Shown here: piece after piece, positions 10,201 to 17,715 of the stretch
Layout of the letters: every line of letters begins with the position of its first letter
Numbering within the stretch: the stretch's first letter is position 1
From: Lacibacter sp. H375
GTDB taxonomy: Bacteria > Bacteroidota > Bacteroidia > Chitinophagales > Chitinophagaceae
DNA length: 64,000 nucleotides
NCBI RefSeq assembly: GCF_037892425.1
Contig: NZ_JBBKTT010000001.1
Coordinates: 1,426,001 to 1,490,000 of the forward strand
Direction of reading: 5' to 3'
The notes under the pieces: model-generated
The model's database searches: none
What the model saw: the letters and a program-made list of their open reading frames with translations, nothing else
Told to the model about the DNA's origin: nothing
Program-made: the position numbers and the translations under genes

Positions 10201-10317
10201 AGCTCCTGAACTAAGACCAAAATCCCAGTTGTCGTTTCCATTGAATAAACTGCGGTTGTTCTGGCTGCGTGTTGCTTGTGAGCATAGCAGTAACAGAAAG
10301 AAAATCATTTTCTTCAT
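7231..10317 (-). CDS. Large mosaic secreted protein: barrel-like N-terminus, repeated words, Ca-binding-like repeats
   Basis: A 1028-residue exported protein (signal peptide, cleavage near residue 19). Residues 20-230 look like an outer-membrane beta-barrel or porin-like domain. The rest is low-complexity and repeat-rich: SGKRERGSG-ATGRRQY near 240 and 450; KTKTKSNQSNDR near 270 and 306; PKQTQGATFGEKVN near 369 and 906; and a TSRSN(I/L)(R/K) word near 610, 680, 777 and 952, plus a shorter SPRSNIG. Four DxNGDG-type motifs (DVNGDGTAD, DVNADGVAD, DVDGDGMSD, DVDGDAVSE) between 625 and 790 resemble the Ca-binding loops of FG-GAP repeats. SdrD/CNA-B-like segments ending in PDGNYSVQV and DPGNYTFIV lie near 560 and 845. 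There is no T9SS signal at the C-terminus. I do not recognise a function; surface or barrel-linked display is inference. Confidence 0.75.
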   Translation of the reverse strand: MKKMIFFLLLLCSQATRSQNNRSLFNGNDNWDFGLSSGASFGLNSNEASLFRGNGLVTGLNSQYFFGPLGLGVSGGFMNSKLSTAAINQFMIDRKFPQTSLVTTTPSQNAFLLVGPSLRLGQRTQLIASVKGGMFFNQSGGLIIGQQGAVRPLYRFDAGTKSLFPGLNGSLSFSYPVGATSSLLLSTDFLHSSSSIQLYDPQQGIDIPVEQKRKMQTINAGITFIKTFGIKSPRDAASGQSSGKRERGSGLATGRRQYEPVTDGNDNNRVLKTKTKSNQSNDRVHGDPHVDDGTSIIDPENKRVVKTKTKSNQSNDRSVSKSCGPVTTKTTHPDGTVEEQTFSCPDDAVNYKLKIDGGMPNRISMNVTVPKQTQGATFGEKVNQGLHAAGSHLVSGKIVRNSAGGGAGGIVTNKTHSGGGAAAASYAATGMVVNNGPHLNLFAREAGSGMASGKRERGSGMATGRRQYQPLFFDGQTQGEVCNPCMAEVKNPLYEEKGQGHNPLFKSKQTTADDDCDGAAEGFDIYLIDRNTGASVARTKTNKCGEYWFANVPDGNYSVQVSGTFLSKKGYDYYQAQSNTRTDIAGEVLMPDETWQHIMHNNNTPQTKAGISTSRSNIRTRNSITVASGDVNGDGTADYYRAIATYSDGTSKIIAEGSLSANATVITIPFEENNQQKTGVNTSRSNIKNFTITSADVNADGVADITVRGLFSDGTTKDITEYCDSKQQPGVIQISIAVADVDGDGMSDLIWSPRSNIGLNARTNNINVNELPTAIINTSRSNIKNLAVTVADVDGDAVSELVVGNKSASLLGGALPGGAVISAAMKPGNPIGGLNIKGGKNPGGDTARMRTSSLGEFEFTNLDPGNYTFIVEARYIISDETDIDLNDDDSNGDGTQNNTTLKTTTPKQTQGATFGEKVNAGLATSSFNSLLTTLTELDTQLQNDAVSTKAGISTSRSNLRRVSNSIVAINTDLQNGNTAAAQLKMQTLQTQFMDLQTSLNSLGAAYTSISNVLKTKHDTAKNSVGNIR

Positions 10318-10601
10318 TGCTGGTTGCTTTAGTGGTTATTAACTGCTTTGGTTGTTGAACAGGAAGATTGCTACTGTTTATACAACGAAGGCAGTGGTCG
10401 GTTGATTGAACTGTCTTACTGATTTGTATATACAGATCAACCCGTTTTTGTTACCGTATAAGCCAATATATTTTTGAAAGGAAAATAGTAGCGTACGTGG
10501 AAGAGCTATAACATGTGGCATGCATTTCCTCATGAAGCAGAATTTAATGGTACTGTAAAATACAATTTAGTTGGGGGTATTGCAAAGAAGCTACTGTAAA
10601 A
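10318..10601. other. Intergenic region upstream of the mosaic protein gene
   Basis: This non-coding stretch should hold the promoter of the minus-strand gene starting at 10317. I see no clear TAnnTTTG element close to that start. A 28-codon ORF at 10513-10599 on the plus strand runs up to the hairpin but has no recognisable features. Confidence 0.5.
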
Positions 10602-10623
10602 AAGGGTGAACATCTTCACCCTT
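10602..10623 (-). terminator. Intrinsic terminator after the ABM-domain gene
   Basis: AAGGGTGAA (10602-10610) pairs with TTCACCCTT (10615-10623) around CATC. On the minus strand the stem is followed by TTTTTT. It lies 29 bp past the stop of the small gene at 10652-10954. Confidence 0.8.
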
Positions 10624-10651
10624 ACTTTTAATTGTTTAATTTCTGCATTGC

Positions 10652-10954
10652 TCAAGCATAAGCATGTTCAGTCTCACCGATGTACACATAATGAGCAGGA
10701 TAAACCTTTGGTTTGCCTTCCTTGAAACCATTTTTCTCAAGAAGAGGGATTAATGTTTTACCAAACTCATCAAACGCTTGTTGCGATTCCCAAACATCAA
10801 CAACGCACCAGTTCCCATCAGGTTTTGCAAAACCTACATGTGAAATGATTCCTCTGGGATGTTCATGTCCCGCAGCTTTGAGGTCTTCCCAAATTTGTTC
10901 ATATTGCCTTGCTGTACCACCGGCAGTATTGAACTCAACTACGATCTGGTTCAT
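10652..10954 (-). CDS. Small ABM-type (dimeric alpha-beta barrel) protein
   Basis: A 100-residue protein that reads as a single dimeric alpha-beta barrel domain of the antibiotic-biosynthesis-monooxygenase / DABB type: a first strand QIVVEFN, a helix with EQIWEDLKAAG, a strand ISHVGFAK, then WCVVDVWESQQAFDEF, a pattern typical of these domains. Such proteins range from monooxygenases to stress-related proteins of unknown role. The start at 10954 was preferred over 11005 because the domain begins at once and the upstream extension has no relation to it. It has its own terminator. Confidence 0.75.
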   Translation of the reverse strand: MNQIVVEFNTAGGTARQYEQIWEDLKAAGHEHPRGIISHVGFAKPDGNWCVVDVWESQQAFDEFGKTLIPLLEKNGFKEGKPKVYPAHYVYIGETEHAYA

Positions 10955-11128
10955 GGTATTTGTTTTTAGTGAATAAATCTGAGAAATGAATTTCAGAGTT
11001 ATCACAAAGCAGGATCTGCTTTCAGGGGGAAAGAGGCATAAAGTTAGAATGTTTTAGAGGAGAAATGCAAGTGAAAGTTTTGCACCGTGACAGCTTTTTT
11101 GTTGCAATTTTTGCGGCAGTGGCTAACC

Positions 11129-11471
11129 CAGGTATTCGTTCAAAGTGGATGTATGAGGGCTTGGTTTTCAACTCTACGAAACTCCTTTCTCCGGTGTTGA
11201 TCCTGTGTTTGAATATGGCTTGCGGATAGATGGTTTGCCGAAAGGTATCTGCGGTACAGGCGATAGTTTTGAAATTAATCATGCTGTAACAGAATACAGC
11301 GTTGTGGACATGGAAGCTTATTCACTTGCACTCATTACATATAAAGAAAACACCCCCCTTCTCTGCTTAAAATATATTTCTGATGGTGCTGATGGTTCCG
11401 CTGCAGATGACTGGAACGAACTGGTCCATAATGCAGCCAGGGCGTTTCGCTTATTGTTGTTTGGTGTTTAA
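11129..11471 (+). pseudogene. Decayed nucleosidase / nucleoside phosphorylase fragment
   Basis: The reading frame ending at 11471 carries the C-terminal half of a PNP/UDP-family nucleosidase: ETPFSGVDPVFEYGL, GLPKGICGTGDSF, the VVDMEAYSLA substrate-binding motif, and KYISDGADGSAADDW. Upstream in the same frame, at 11154-11156, a TGA interrupts VDV-stop-GLGFQLYET where relatives have an amino acid, probably Arg from CGA. Just before that, a VFVQ piece sits in a different frame (from 11132), so a small indel is likely as well. The N-terminal half is missing, because only about 170 bp separate this from the next gene. A truncated protein could at most start at the GTG at 11205 (88 residues) and would lack the catalytic N-terminal half. 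Confidence 0.75.
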
Positions 11472-11602
11472 AAAACAGGTAGTAGTGAAGAAACAACCCC
11501 AAAACCTTTCGTATAATATATCACTCATCATGCCTGTAAACCAGTACAACTATTTTAGAAATTAGTATTTTAGCAGCCTTGTATCTTTTGAAAAGCCAGA
11601 CA

Positions 11603-12649
11603 ATGACAAAAAACTATCTCTTCTTTTTTCTTTTTGTTACGTTCTTCTCAGTAAACGTTTCATCTGCACAAACGGAAACTGAACCGAATAACAAGTTTGA
11701 GCAATGCAACCAGTTAACATTTGGTTCGTCTTTAACCGGCACTTTTAACAAAGCCAACGACAGTGATTTTTATTGTATACAGGTGCCCAACATCAGTGCA
11801 CTTAATATTACTATCGACCAGGTAACTGGTAATGCACCGGTTACCATTCATGTGTTTAATCCCGATAAATCATATTTGGGTGTATCGAGTGTTTCGGCCG
11901 GCGGCACCATTAATTTTTCAGTTTTGGCTTGCGGAGCTGGTACTTATTATTTTATGGTTTTTGAATCAAGCAGAACCATGGCCGGACCAACCTATCGGTT
12001 AGGGCTTACAACCAACAGTGCGGATCAATACGAATGCAACAACACACTGAACACAGCAACATCCATTGGGAACTCGTCACCCATCAGTGCATCGATTGAT
12101 TACGACAACGACGAAGACAATTTTACTTTTGATATTACACAAGAAGAGTTGCTGACAGTAACAGTAAACCCTGTTCCTTCTAATGTGCAGATAGGAGTGG
12201 CTTTATACGATAATACAAAAACCAAAATAGCGGAGACGATTGGTTCATCGAGCGGCAGCAACGTAAGCTTAAACAAACAAATACAACCGGGGAAATATTA
12301 TATCCGCTTACGTAGTCAGAACATCAGCTGGAGTTCTTCACTCTACACATTTAACATGACACATTCGGTTATAACAAGTGTAGGTGAAAATGAACAGCGA
12401 ACTGCAATCAAACTTTACCCTAACCCAACAAAATCAGATCTGTTTGTGCAGTTCAATAATGCTGAACTTTTTTCTTACCGTAGAATAAAGATTTACGATG
12501 CCAATGGAAAACTTGTGTATTCAGTTGATAAACCAATTGCAGTAAATTCATTTGCGATCAAAACAGCAATGTTGCCGGCAGGTGTTTATCTTTTGCAGGT
12601 GATTGGCGGAAAGAAAGTGGAGGTGAGGCAGTTTGTGATTGCGAAATAA
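11603..12649 (+). CDS. Secreted PPC-domain protein with T9SS type A sorting domain
   Basis: A 348-residue exported protein. A signal peptide (residues 1-24) leads into two pre-peptidase C-terminal (PPC) like beta domains (about 30-140 and 150-262), each beginning with an E(P/C)NN motif and ending with an AGTYYFMVFES or PGKYYIRLRSQ strand. Residues 275-348 form a type IX secretion C-terminal domain: LYPNPTKSDLFVQF, KIYDANGKLVYS and LPAGVYLLQVIGGKK. No catalytic domain is present, so it may be an adhesin-like or accessory surface protein. The start at 11603 opens the signal peptide. Two TATTTTAG octamers lie just upstream. Confidence 0.85.
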   Translation: MTKNYLFFFLFVTFFSVNVSSAQTETEPNNKFEQCNQLTFGSSLTGTFNKANDSDFYCIQVPNISALNITIDQVTGNAPVTIHVFNPDKSYLGVSSVSAGGTINFSVLACGAGTYYFMVFESSRTMAGPTYRLGLTTNSADQYECNNTLNTATSIGNSSPISASIDYDNDEDNFTFDITQEELLTVTVNPVPSNVQIGVALYDNTKTKIAETIGSSSGSNVSLNKQIQPGKYYIRLRSQNISWSSSLYTFNMTHSVITSVGENEQRTAIKLYPNPTKSDLFVQFNNAELFSYRRIKIYDANGKLVYSVDKPIAVNSFAIKTAMLPAGVYLLQVIGGKKVEVRQFVIAK

Positions 12650-12676
12650 TTGTTCAATATGTCTTTTGATAAAATA

Positions 12677-12744
12677 AACTCTGCGCTCTTTAAACTTATG
12701 TGCGAGACGAATTGTTTACGCTGTTAAACAGAGAACGCAGAGTT
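12677..12744. repeat. Imperfect inverted repeat with AACTCTGCG ends
   Basis: AACTCTGCG (12677-12685) pairs with CGCAGAGTT (12736-12744), and the inner CTCTTTAAAC partly pairs with GTTAAACAGAG. The element fills the gap between two convergent genes. It could act as a bidirectional terminator with a large loop, or be a copy of a dispersed intergenic repeat. Confidence 0.55.
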
Positions 12745-12751
12745 AAGACCT

Positions 12752-13252
12752 TTACAGAACCTGATTCAAATATTCTTCCAGTTGATCAAGCGTACCTGTG
12801 AATCCTTGGTTCATACTTGCAAACATCGAATAGTAAGTTTGTTCTTCTTCTTCACTTGCATTGATAGGGTAACCTGTTAAGTGCAACGTAGTAAAACCGT
12901 TTTCTTCCGTGAGGGTCATGATGTTCATCACTTGTTTTGGAAAAACCAATCCCGGAAAAGGTGCCTGTATAATTTCACCGGCTTCGTTGGCGAATGAATT
13001 GATCCATTCAATGCGATTTGGTTCTTCAATTGCCACATAATGAAAAATCCCATAACCAATGTTATCGGCAACTTTCATGCTGTAATGGAAAATTCCTTTT
13101 GCACGAAAATCGAGTTGCAACACATCAACAGACATACCTTTTGGTCCCCACCATTTGGCTAATGCTTCTGCATTTGCAAATGCATCAAACACCTGTTGTT
13201 TACTTGCTTTGAATGTACGTGTAATTGAAAACTGTTCTTTAACTGTTGACAT
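12752..13252 (-). CDS. SRPBCC (AHSA1-type) domain protein
   Basis: A 166-residue START/Bet v1-like ligand-binding domain protein. The N-terminal ITRTFKASKQQVFDAFANAEALAKWWGPKGM is the classical Activator-of-Hsp90-homology-1-like opening. The C-terminal helix ends with GFTGTLDQLEEYL. These proteins bind hydrophobic ligands; the ligand is unknown. It is the last gene of an ArsR-SRPBCC-SRPBCC operon and starts 11 bp after the preceding gene. Confidence 0.88.
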   Translation of the reverse strand: MSTVKEQFSITRTFKASKQQVFDAFANAEALAKWWGPKGMSVDVLQLDFRAKGIFHYSMKVADNIGYGIFHYVAIEEPNRIEWINSFANEAGEIIQAPFPGLVFPKQVMNIMTLTEENGFTTLHLTGYPINASEEEEQTYYSMFASMNQGFTGTLDQLEEYLNQVL

Positions 13253-13263
13253 GATGATAGCTT

Positions 13264-13704
13264 TTATTGTTTATTGAGATATTGTTCAAGACTATTGAGG
13301 ATAAGTTCGTTCCATCCGCTTACAAAATTGTCACGTACCAATGCAGATTCATTTGCATCAAATGCTTCAGCAAATTCAAAACGGAAATTGAGTTTGGTTG
13401 TCGCTGCATCTATTTCAGTAAGTTCCCAATAAGCAATGGCTTTGCCGCTGTACCCGGGATAGGTCCAAGTGTGTACTAATTTTTTATTGGGGATGATCTC
13501 CAGCATTTCACCACGATGCAGCCATTGTTTGTCTTTGAGATCACCGGCATACCAATCGAATAAATGTCCAACGTTTAAGTGAAACTGTCCTTTAAAATCG
13601 AAATACCAGTTACGCATGTGTTGCTCTTCAGTAATGGCCTGCCATACAATAGCAATGGGTGCTTTGTAAATTTTTTCGAGTACAATATTTTTTGCTGCCT
13701 GCAT
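13264..13704 (-). CDS. SRPBCC (AHSA1-type) domain protein
   Basis: A 146-residue relative of the next gene. IVLEKIYKAPIAIVWQAITEEQHMRNWYF opens the fold, YPGYSGKAIAYWELTEI lies in the middle, and the long C-terminal helix carries FVSGWNELILNSLEQYL. It is the second gene of the operon headed by the ArsR-type repressor; tandem SRPBCC genes behind an ArsR regulator are a common arrangement in soil and water bacteria. Confidence 0.88.
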   Translation of the reverse strand: MQAAKNIVLEKIYKAPIAIVWQAITEEQHMRNWYFDFKGQFHLNVGHLFDWYAGDLKDKQWLHRGEMLEIIPNKKLVHTWTYPGYSGKAIAYWELTEIDAATTKLNFRFEFAEAFDANESALVRDNFVSGWNELILNSLEQYLNKQ

Positions 13705-13739
13705 AAAATAGAGTTTAATCGTTAAGCATTTTATTTATC

Positions 13740-14096
13740 TCACTTCTGTTTCGGCAATCGCTTTTTTGATGGTTGCTGTTGAATTTTTTCGAGATAGGTT
13801 TCCAAAGCATCCAGCTTCTGTTCCCAGAATTGTTTGTACTGTTCGATCCATGCTGATACTTCGTTGAGTGCATCCAGTTTTGCTTCGCAATAACGCTCAC
13901 GCCCCTTCTGCTTAATAATAATGAGGCCGCACTCGGTTAATATTTTTACATGCTGCGAAATTGCGGGCCGGCTTACATTAAAATTTTCGGCGAGGGCATT
14001 CAGGTTCTGCGGTTGTTTTACAACCAGCCCGATTATTTCCCTGCGTGTTGGGTCGGCAATTGCCTGGAACACATCTCTTCTTGCTTCGTATGCCAT
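13740..14096 (-). CDS. ArsR-family winged-helix transcriptional regulator
   Basis: A 118-residue regulator. IADPTRREIIGLVVKQPQNLNALAENFNVSRPAISQHVKILTECGLI (residues 11-57) is the winged helix-turn-helix, followed by the wing IIKQKGRERYCEA. No Cys pair typical of metal sensors is present, so it belongs to the non-metal ArsR group that often controls SRPBCC genes. It heads the operon with two SRPBCC genes. Two GTAAG-N6-CTTAC dyads around its promoter are very likely its own binding sites. Confidence 0.92.
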   Translation of the reverse strand: MAYEARRDVFQAIADPTRREIIGLVVKQPQNLNALAENFNVSRPAISQHVKILTECGLIIIKQKGRERYCEAKLDALNEVSAWIEQYKQFWEQKLDALETYLEKIQQQPSKKRLPKQK

Positions 14097-14102
14097 ATTA
14101 AT

Positions 14103-14153
14103 GCGTAAGTGTTTACTTACACAAATATATATGTAAGTATTTGCTTACGCAAA
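14103..14153 (-). promoter_or_regulatory. Promoter and double operator of the ArsR-SRPBCC operon
   Basis: Two dyads GTAAG-N6-CTTAC lie at 14105-14120 and 14133-14148, with centres 28 bp apart, and the whole segment is itself an imperfect palindrome. On the minus strand TTTG (14153-14150), a 20 nt spacer and TATATTTG (14129-14122) fit the Bacteroidota sigma-A promoter exactly. One dyad fills most of the spacer and the other lies over the transcription start, as expected for autorepression. Confidence 0.85.
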
Positions 14154-14278
14154 TTTTGGAGAATATTTTTTTGATGGATTTAGGTATGCCCTCCTATATC
14201 TTATAGTATTGTTTGTCGGTTTCCAATAGGTATGGCATACCTATCGATGACTTGCGCCAGATGAACTATTTTTGCCGG

Positions 14279-15946
14279 ATGCGTTTGTTACTCACCACCC
14301 TTAATGCAAAATACATTCACCTCAACCTGGCGATCCGGATCTTGTATGAGTTGAATAAGCACCACGAAGGTTTGTCGTGGAAGGAATTTACCATACGCAT
14401 GAATGTGGATGAGATCGCTAAAGAATGTGCTGATAACGATGTAGTGGCGTTCAGTTGTTATATCTGGAATATTACGCAAACACTAAAGGTGGCAGAACGC
14501 ATCAAAGCCATTAATCCCAACTGTAAAATTTTATTGGGCGGACCGGAAGTGAGTTACGAATGGGAAGAGATCATTGCACGTGATTGTATTGATTATATTA
14601 TTTGTGGCGAAGGTGAAATTCCATTCCATGAATTTTTAACACATTACCCGAATGTAGAAGCAGTTCCAAATCTTGTTTATAAAGTTGATGGCGAAGTTCG
14701 TTACGAAGAAAAGTCTGTGACATATGATGTAAGTAATTTCATTGGCGTAAATCCCTACATCAACGATCCGATTGAAGACCTGTACAATAAGGTTTGTTAT
14801 ATTGAAACGAGTCGTGGTTGTCCGTACAAATGTGGATTCTGTTTAGCAAGCCTCGATAACAATGTGCGTTACCTGCCAATGGCTGATATAAAAAGCAACC
14901 TGCTTTATTTAATGAAGCATGGCCGTGTGATCAAGTTTCTTGACCGTACGTTTAACATGAAGCGTGACTTTACACTGGATGTGTTTCAATTTATTCTCGA
15001 CAATCATAAGCCGGGCAATGTTTTCCAGTTTGAAATTACGGCTGATATTCTGCATGCAGATATTATCAAGTTCATTAATGAGAAAGTACCGAAAGGTTTG
15101 TTCCGCTTTGAAATAGGTATTCAAACAGTCAATCAAAAAGCAAACCTCGAAGTAAGCCGCAAACAGAATTTCGAAAAAACAAAAGGCATCATTAAGCAGG
15201 TGCAGGATGTGGTGGATCTGCATCTCGATCTTATCGTTGGTTTACCGCTCGATTATTTTGAAGATATCAAATACAGTTTCGAAGAAGTATTTAAACTCTT
15301 TGCACCCGAATTACAATTGGGCTTCCTGAAATTCTTAAAGGGAACACCAGTGCGTAAAACAGCAGCTGCACATGGTTATATCTACGATCCTGTTGCGCCT
15401 TACCAGATCATTGAAAGCAAATACATGAGCAGGGCCGAACTGGAGCAGGTAGTATTGGCAGAAGAAGCATTGGAAATGTATTGGAACAAGCCACGTGCCA
15501 TCAACACATTGAAATATGTAACGTCTTATTACAGTGTGTTCGATTTCATGCAAGGTCTTGGCAATTACTTTACCGAGCATTGTGATCTTCATAAACATGA
15601 TCTGAAAGATGTATACACGCAGTTGTTTGCTTATGCCAAAGAAGTCTATCCAGAAGATGCAGTGTTGCAACAACTCCTCAGCATTGATTATTATTTGCAG
15701 CACAAAATAAAACCGGTATCACTTTTATTGCCGGAAGTAGATGCGTCTGCAAAACAGCAGTTGATCGAAGAACATAAACTAAATCATCATAAACTTCGTT
15801 TTGCAATGCTGTCTCTGAGTTTTAACTGGGCTGAGTTTGTTGAGCATAACCATATTCTGCCTGCAGAAGCAACAATGGTGATTGCGTTTGATGGAAAAAG
15901 CAAGCCGCAAGTATTGGAAGCAATCGGTATTGGTCGGCAGCGTTAA
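14279..15946 (+). CDS. B12-binding domain radical SAM protein (DUF4080-containing)
   Basis: A 555-residue protein. Residues 1-130 form a cobalamin-binding-like Rossmann domain (LLLTTLNAKYIHLNLAIR, NPNCKILLGGPEVS). The radical SAM core starts near 175, with the cluster motif CPYKCGFC (CxxxCxxC) near 181, followed by RFEIGIQTVN. The C-terminal 200 residues correspond to DUF4080. Members are class B radical SAM enzymes with unknown substrates, often methylases. The start at 14279 was chosen because the B12 domain begins there; it lies 182 bp past the divergent ArsR gene. Confidence 0.87.
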   Translation: MRLLLTTLNAKYIHLNLAIRILYELNKHHEGLSWKEFTIRMNVDEIAKECADNDVVAFSCYIWNITQTLKVAERIKAINPNCKILLGGPEVSYEWEEIIARDCIDYIICGEGEIPFHEFLTHYPNVEAVPNLVYKVDGEVRYEEKSVTYDVSNFIGVNPYINDPIEDLYNKVCYIETSRGCPYKCGFCLASLDNNVRYLPMADIKSNLLYLMKHGRVIKFLDRTFNMKRDFTLDVFQFILDNHKPGNVFQFEITADILHADIIKFINEKVPKGLFRFEIGIQTVNQKANLEVSRKQNFEKTKGIIKQVQDVVDLHLDLIVGLPLDYFEDIKYSFEEVFKLFAPELQLGFLKFLKGTPVRKTAAAHGYIYDPVAPYQIIESKYMSRAELEQVVLAEEALEMYWNKPRAINTLKYVTSYYSVFDFMQGLGNYFTEHCDLHKHDLKDVYTQLFAYAKEVYPEDAVLQQLLSIDYYLQHKIKPVSLLLPEVDASAKQQLIEEHKLNHHKLRFAMLSLSFNWAEFVEHNHILPAEATMVIAFDGKSKPQVLEAIGIGRQR

Positions 15947-16038
15947 TAAAAAATTGTTTGATTTTCGTAATCAATCCTTTGAAACCGGTTAACTGAAGAA
16001 CCCTTCATTTCTTTGTTTTGCATTTGTAAACAAGAGTC

Positions 16039-16824
16039 ATGAAAAAAGTATCTTCTTGCCATTGTCTTACCGTTATTGCAGTTATACTGCTTCTGCTGAA
16101 AACCACAAACGCTGTTTGCCAGGAAAGCGACAGTGTACAAAAAGTGAAACATTTTGGCGGCACCATCACCGCAACACAAAACGGCATTTCACTCATTCCT
16201 TCTTTTTCATTAGGAAGACCTGCAGTCATGTTTGATATGAATATTGGCGGTAAGAAGTTAACGTTTGAACCTTTCTTCCGTTTCGGAACGGATGGTAAGC
16301 CATGGTCTTTTGTTTTTTGGTGGAGATATAAATTCGTGAACAACTCTAAATTCAGAATGAGCATGGGTGTTCATCCGTCGTATATATTCCGGACAGTACC
16401 TGTGAGCAACAATGGCACAAGTGTAAACATCAATCGTGCAGATCGTTATGCTGCAATGGATTTAACACCAAGTTTTGTTCTTTCAAAAAATATAACTGTT
16501 GGTGTGTATTATTTGTATTCACACGGATTGGATAAAACATCAGTGCAAAACACACATTTCATCACACTCAATGCCAACTTCAGTCATTTAAAAATTGCAG
16601 GGAACGTTTATGCAAAGTTTGTTCCGCAGGTTTATTATCTCAATATGACGGGCAGAGACGGCTTTTATGCTACACACAGTTTAACACTGGCACATGAAAA
16701 ATTTCCGCTGAGCCTGCAAACCATTATGAACAAAGCGATCAAAACTGAAATTGCGGGTAACAGTTTTGTATGGAACCTCAGTCTCATCTACTCCTTTAAT
16801 AAAAACTATATTCGGCACCTGTAA
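16039..16824 (+). CDS. Putative outer membrane beta-barrel protein
   Basis: A 261-residue protein with a signal peptide (residues 1-28, ending near AVCQ). The mature part is built of alternating amphipathic strands with frequent aromatic ends, for example FGGTITATQNGISLIP, VGVYYLYSHGL and FVWNLSLIYSF at the end, as expected of an outer membrane barrel. The C-terminus NKNYIRHL is not a standard BamA signal. No family is recognised. Confidence 0.7.
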   Translation: MKKVSSCHCLTVIAVILLLLKTTNAVCQESDSVQKVKHFGGTITATQNGISLIPSFSLGRPAVMFDMNIGGKKLTFEPFFRFGTDGKPWSFVFWWRYKFVNNSKFRMSMGVHPSYIFRTVPVSNNGTSVNINRADRYAAMDLTPSFVLSKNITVGVYYLYSHGLDKTSVQNTHFITLNANFSHLKIAGNVYAKFVPQVYYLNMTGRDGFYATHSLTLAHEKFPLSLQTIMNKAIKTEIAGNSFVWNLSLIYSFNKNYIRHL

Positions 16825-16917
16825 ACAAAAACAAACTATAAGCTTGTGAGAAATGCTGCAGGCAGAGCCATAGTACAGTGTTTTGTGCTGATCATTTATA
16901 TCTGATATTGCAACGGT

Positions 16918-17583
16918 TCACTTTTTGATGATCTTCAGGTCTTTAAAATATCCTTCTGTACCAACATCAACCCATAATGCAATACCACCCGATGAAGTTG
17001 ATCCATGCTTCAGATCATTTACGATCAATGATGGTTGTTGATTGTTGTTAAGAAAAAGTTTTGCTTGCGTTCCGTTCACTTCAATGCGCATAGTGATCCA
17101 TTTATTCAATTCCATATCGGCATAGGCTTCATAACGCTCAGGTGATTCCTTACGCAAACGATCAAACTTATAATCAGGATACGAATAATATTGAATGGAA
17201 TGATTACGCCGAACCTGATCAATTGCCCTTCCATTTGTTGGGCGCAAGTAAATACACTCAAACTTTGTATTGTTATCGTTGATCCGGAAAGCAATACCAA
17301 TAAATCCTCTTGCGAACTCCGACGCATTTTTCAACAACCTGCTTAATACTTTTACTTCAATAATGCCGTTGCTGAAATCAACGTCTTTGATCCTTACAAA
17401 GGTAGGCTCATCCACAGCTTTCACACTTGAATCTTTGATCACTTTTACCACCTGGCTTCCCATAAATTTTTCCATTGACATGAAAACCTGCACAGCTTCA
17501 AGTTTGTTACTTTCCAACTTGATCGTTTGTGCATTTGAATTGATTGATAGAAAAATTACAAGTGAGAGTACAAATCGATTCAT
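16918..17583 (-). CDS. Secreted concanavalin-like (DUF1080-type) domain protein
   Basis: A 221-residue exported protein with a signal peptide of about 19 residues. The mature part resembles a single jelly-roll of the 3-keto-disaccharide hydrolase / LamG-like type: DVDFSNGIIEVKVLSR, RGFIGIAFRINDN, NKWITMRIEVNGTQAKLFLNN and the last strand GGIALWVDVGTEGYFKDLKI. Such domains bind or cleave carbohydrates. No catalytic residues can be assigned. It is monocistronic and divergent from the antiporter gene. Confidence 0.7.
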   Translation of the reverse strand: MNRFVLSLVIFLSINSNAQTIKLESNKLEAVQVFMSMEKFMGSQVVKVIKDSSVKAVDEPTFVRIKDVDFSNGIIEVKVLSRLLKNASEFARGFIGIAFRINDNNTKFECIYLRPTNGRAIDQVRRNHSIQYYSYPDYKFDRLRKESPERYEAYADMELNKWITMRIEVNGTQAKLFLNNNQQPSLIVNDLKHGSTSSGGIALWVDVGTEGYFKDLKIIKK

Positions 17584-17715
17584 ATTACTAAGGTATTAAA
17601 AAACGGGACTAAGAATGCCAATACTCAATATGACCTCGAATGCATTTATGCTGGCATCATATTTTATATAAGACCTTAGTCACCCTTTCTTTATTTTTAT
17701 ACAAACATTCAGTTC

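Noticed and set aside
10513-10599. A 28-codon plus-strand ORF that ends just before a hairpin
   Set aside because: No family, no promoter seen, and the hairpin has its T-run on the minus strand, where it ends the ABM-type gene.
11022-11282. An 86-codon minus-strand frame over the nucleosidase fragment
   Set aside because: The plus strand shows conserved nucleosidase motifs; the minus-strand frame has none.
13715-13900. A 61-codon minus-strand frame overlapping the end of the ArsR gene
   Set aside because: It is a shifted reading of the ArsR C-terminal coding region, with low-complexity Asn/Ser content.
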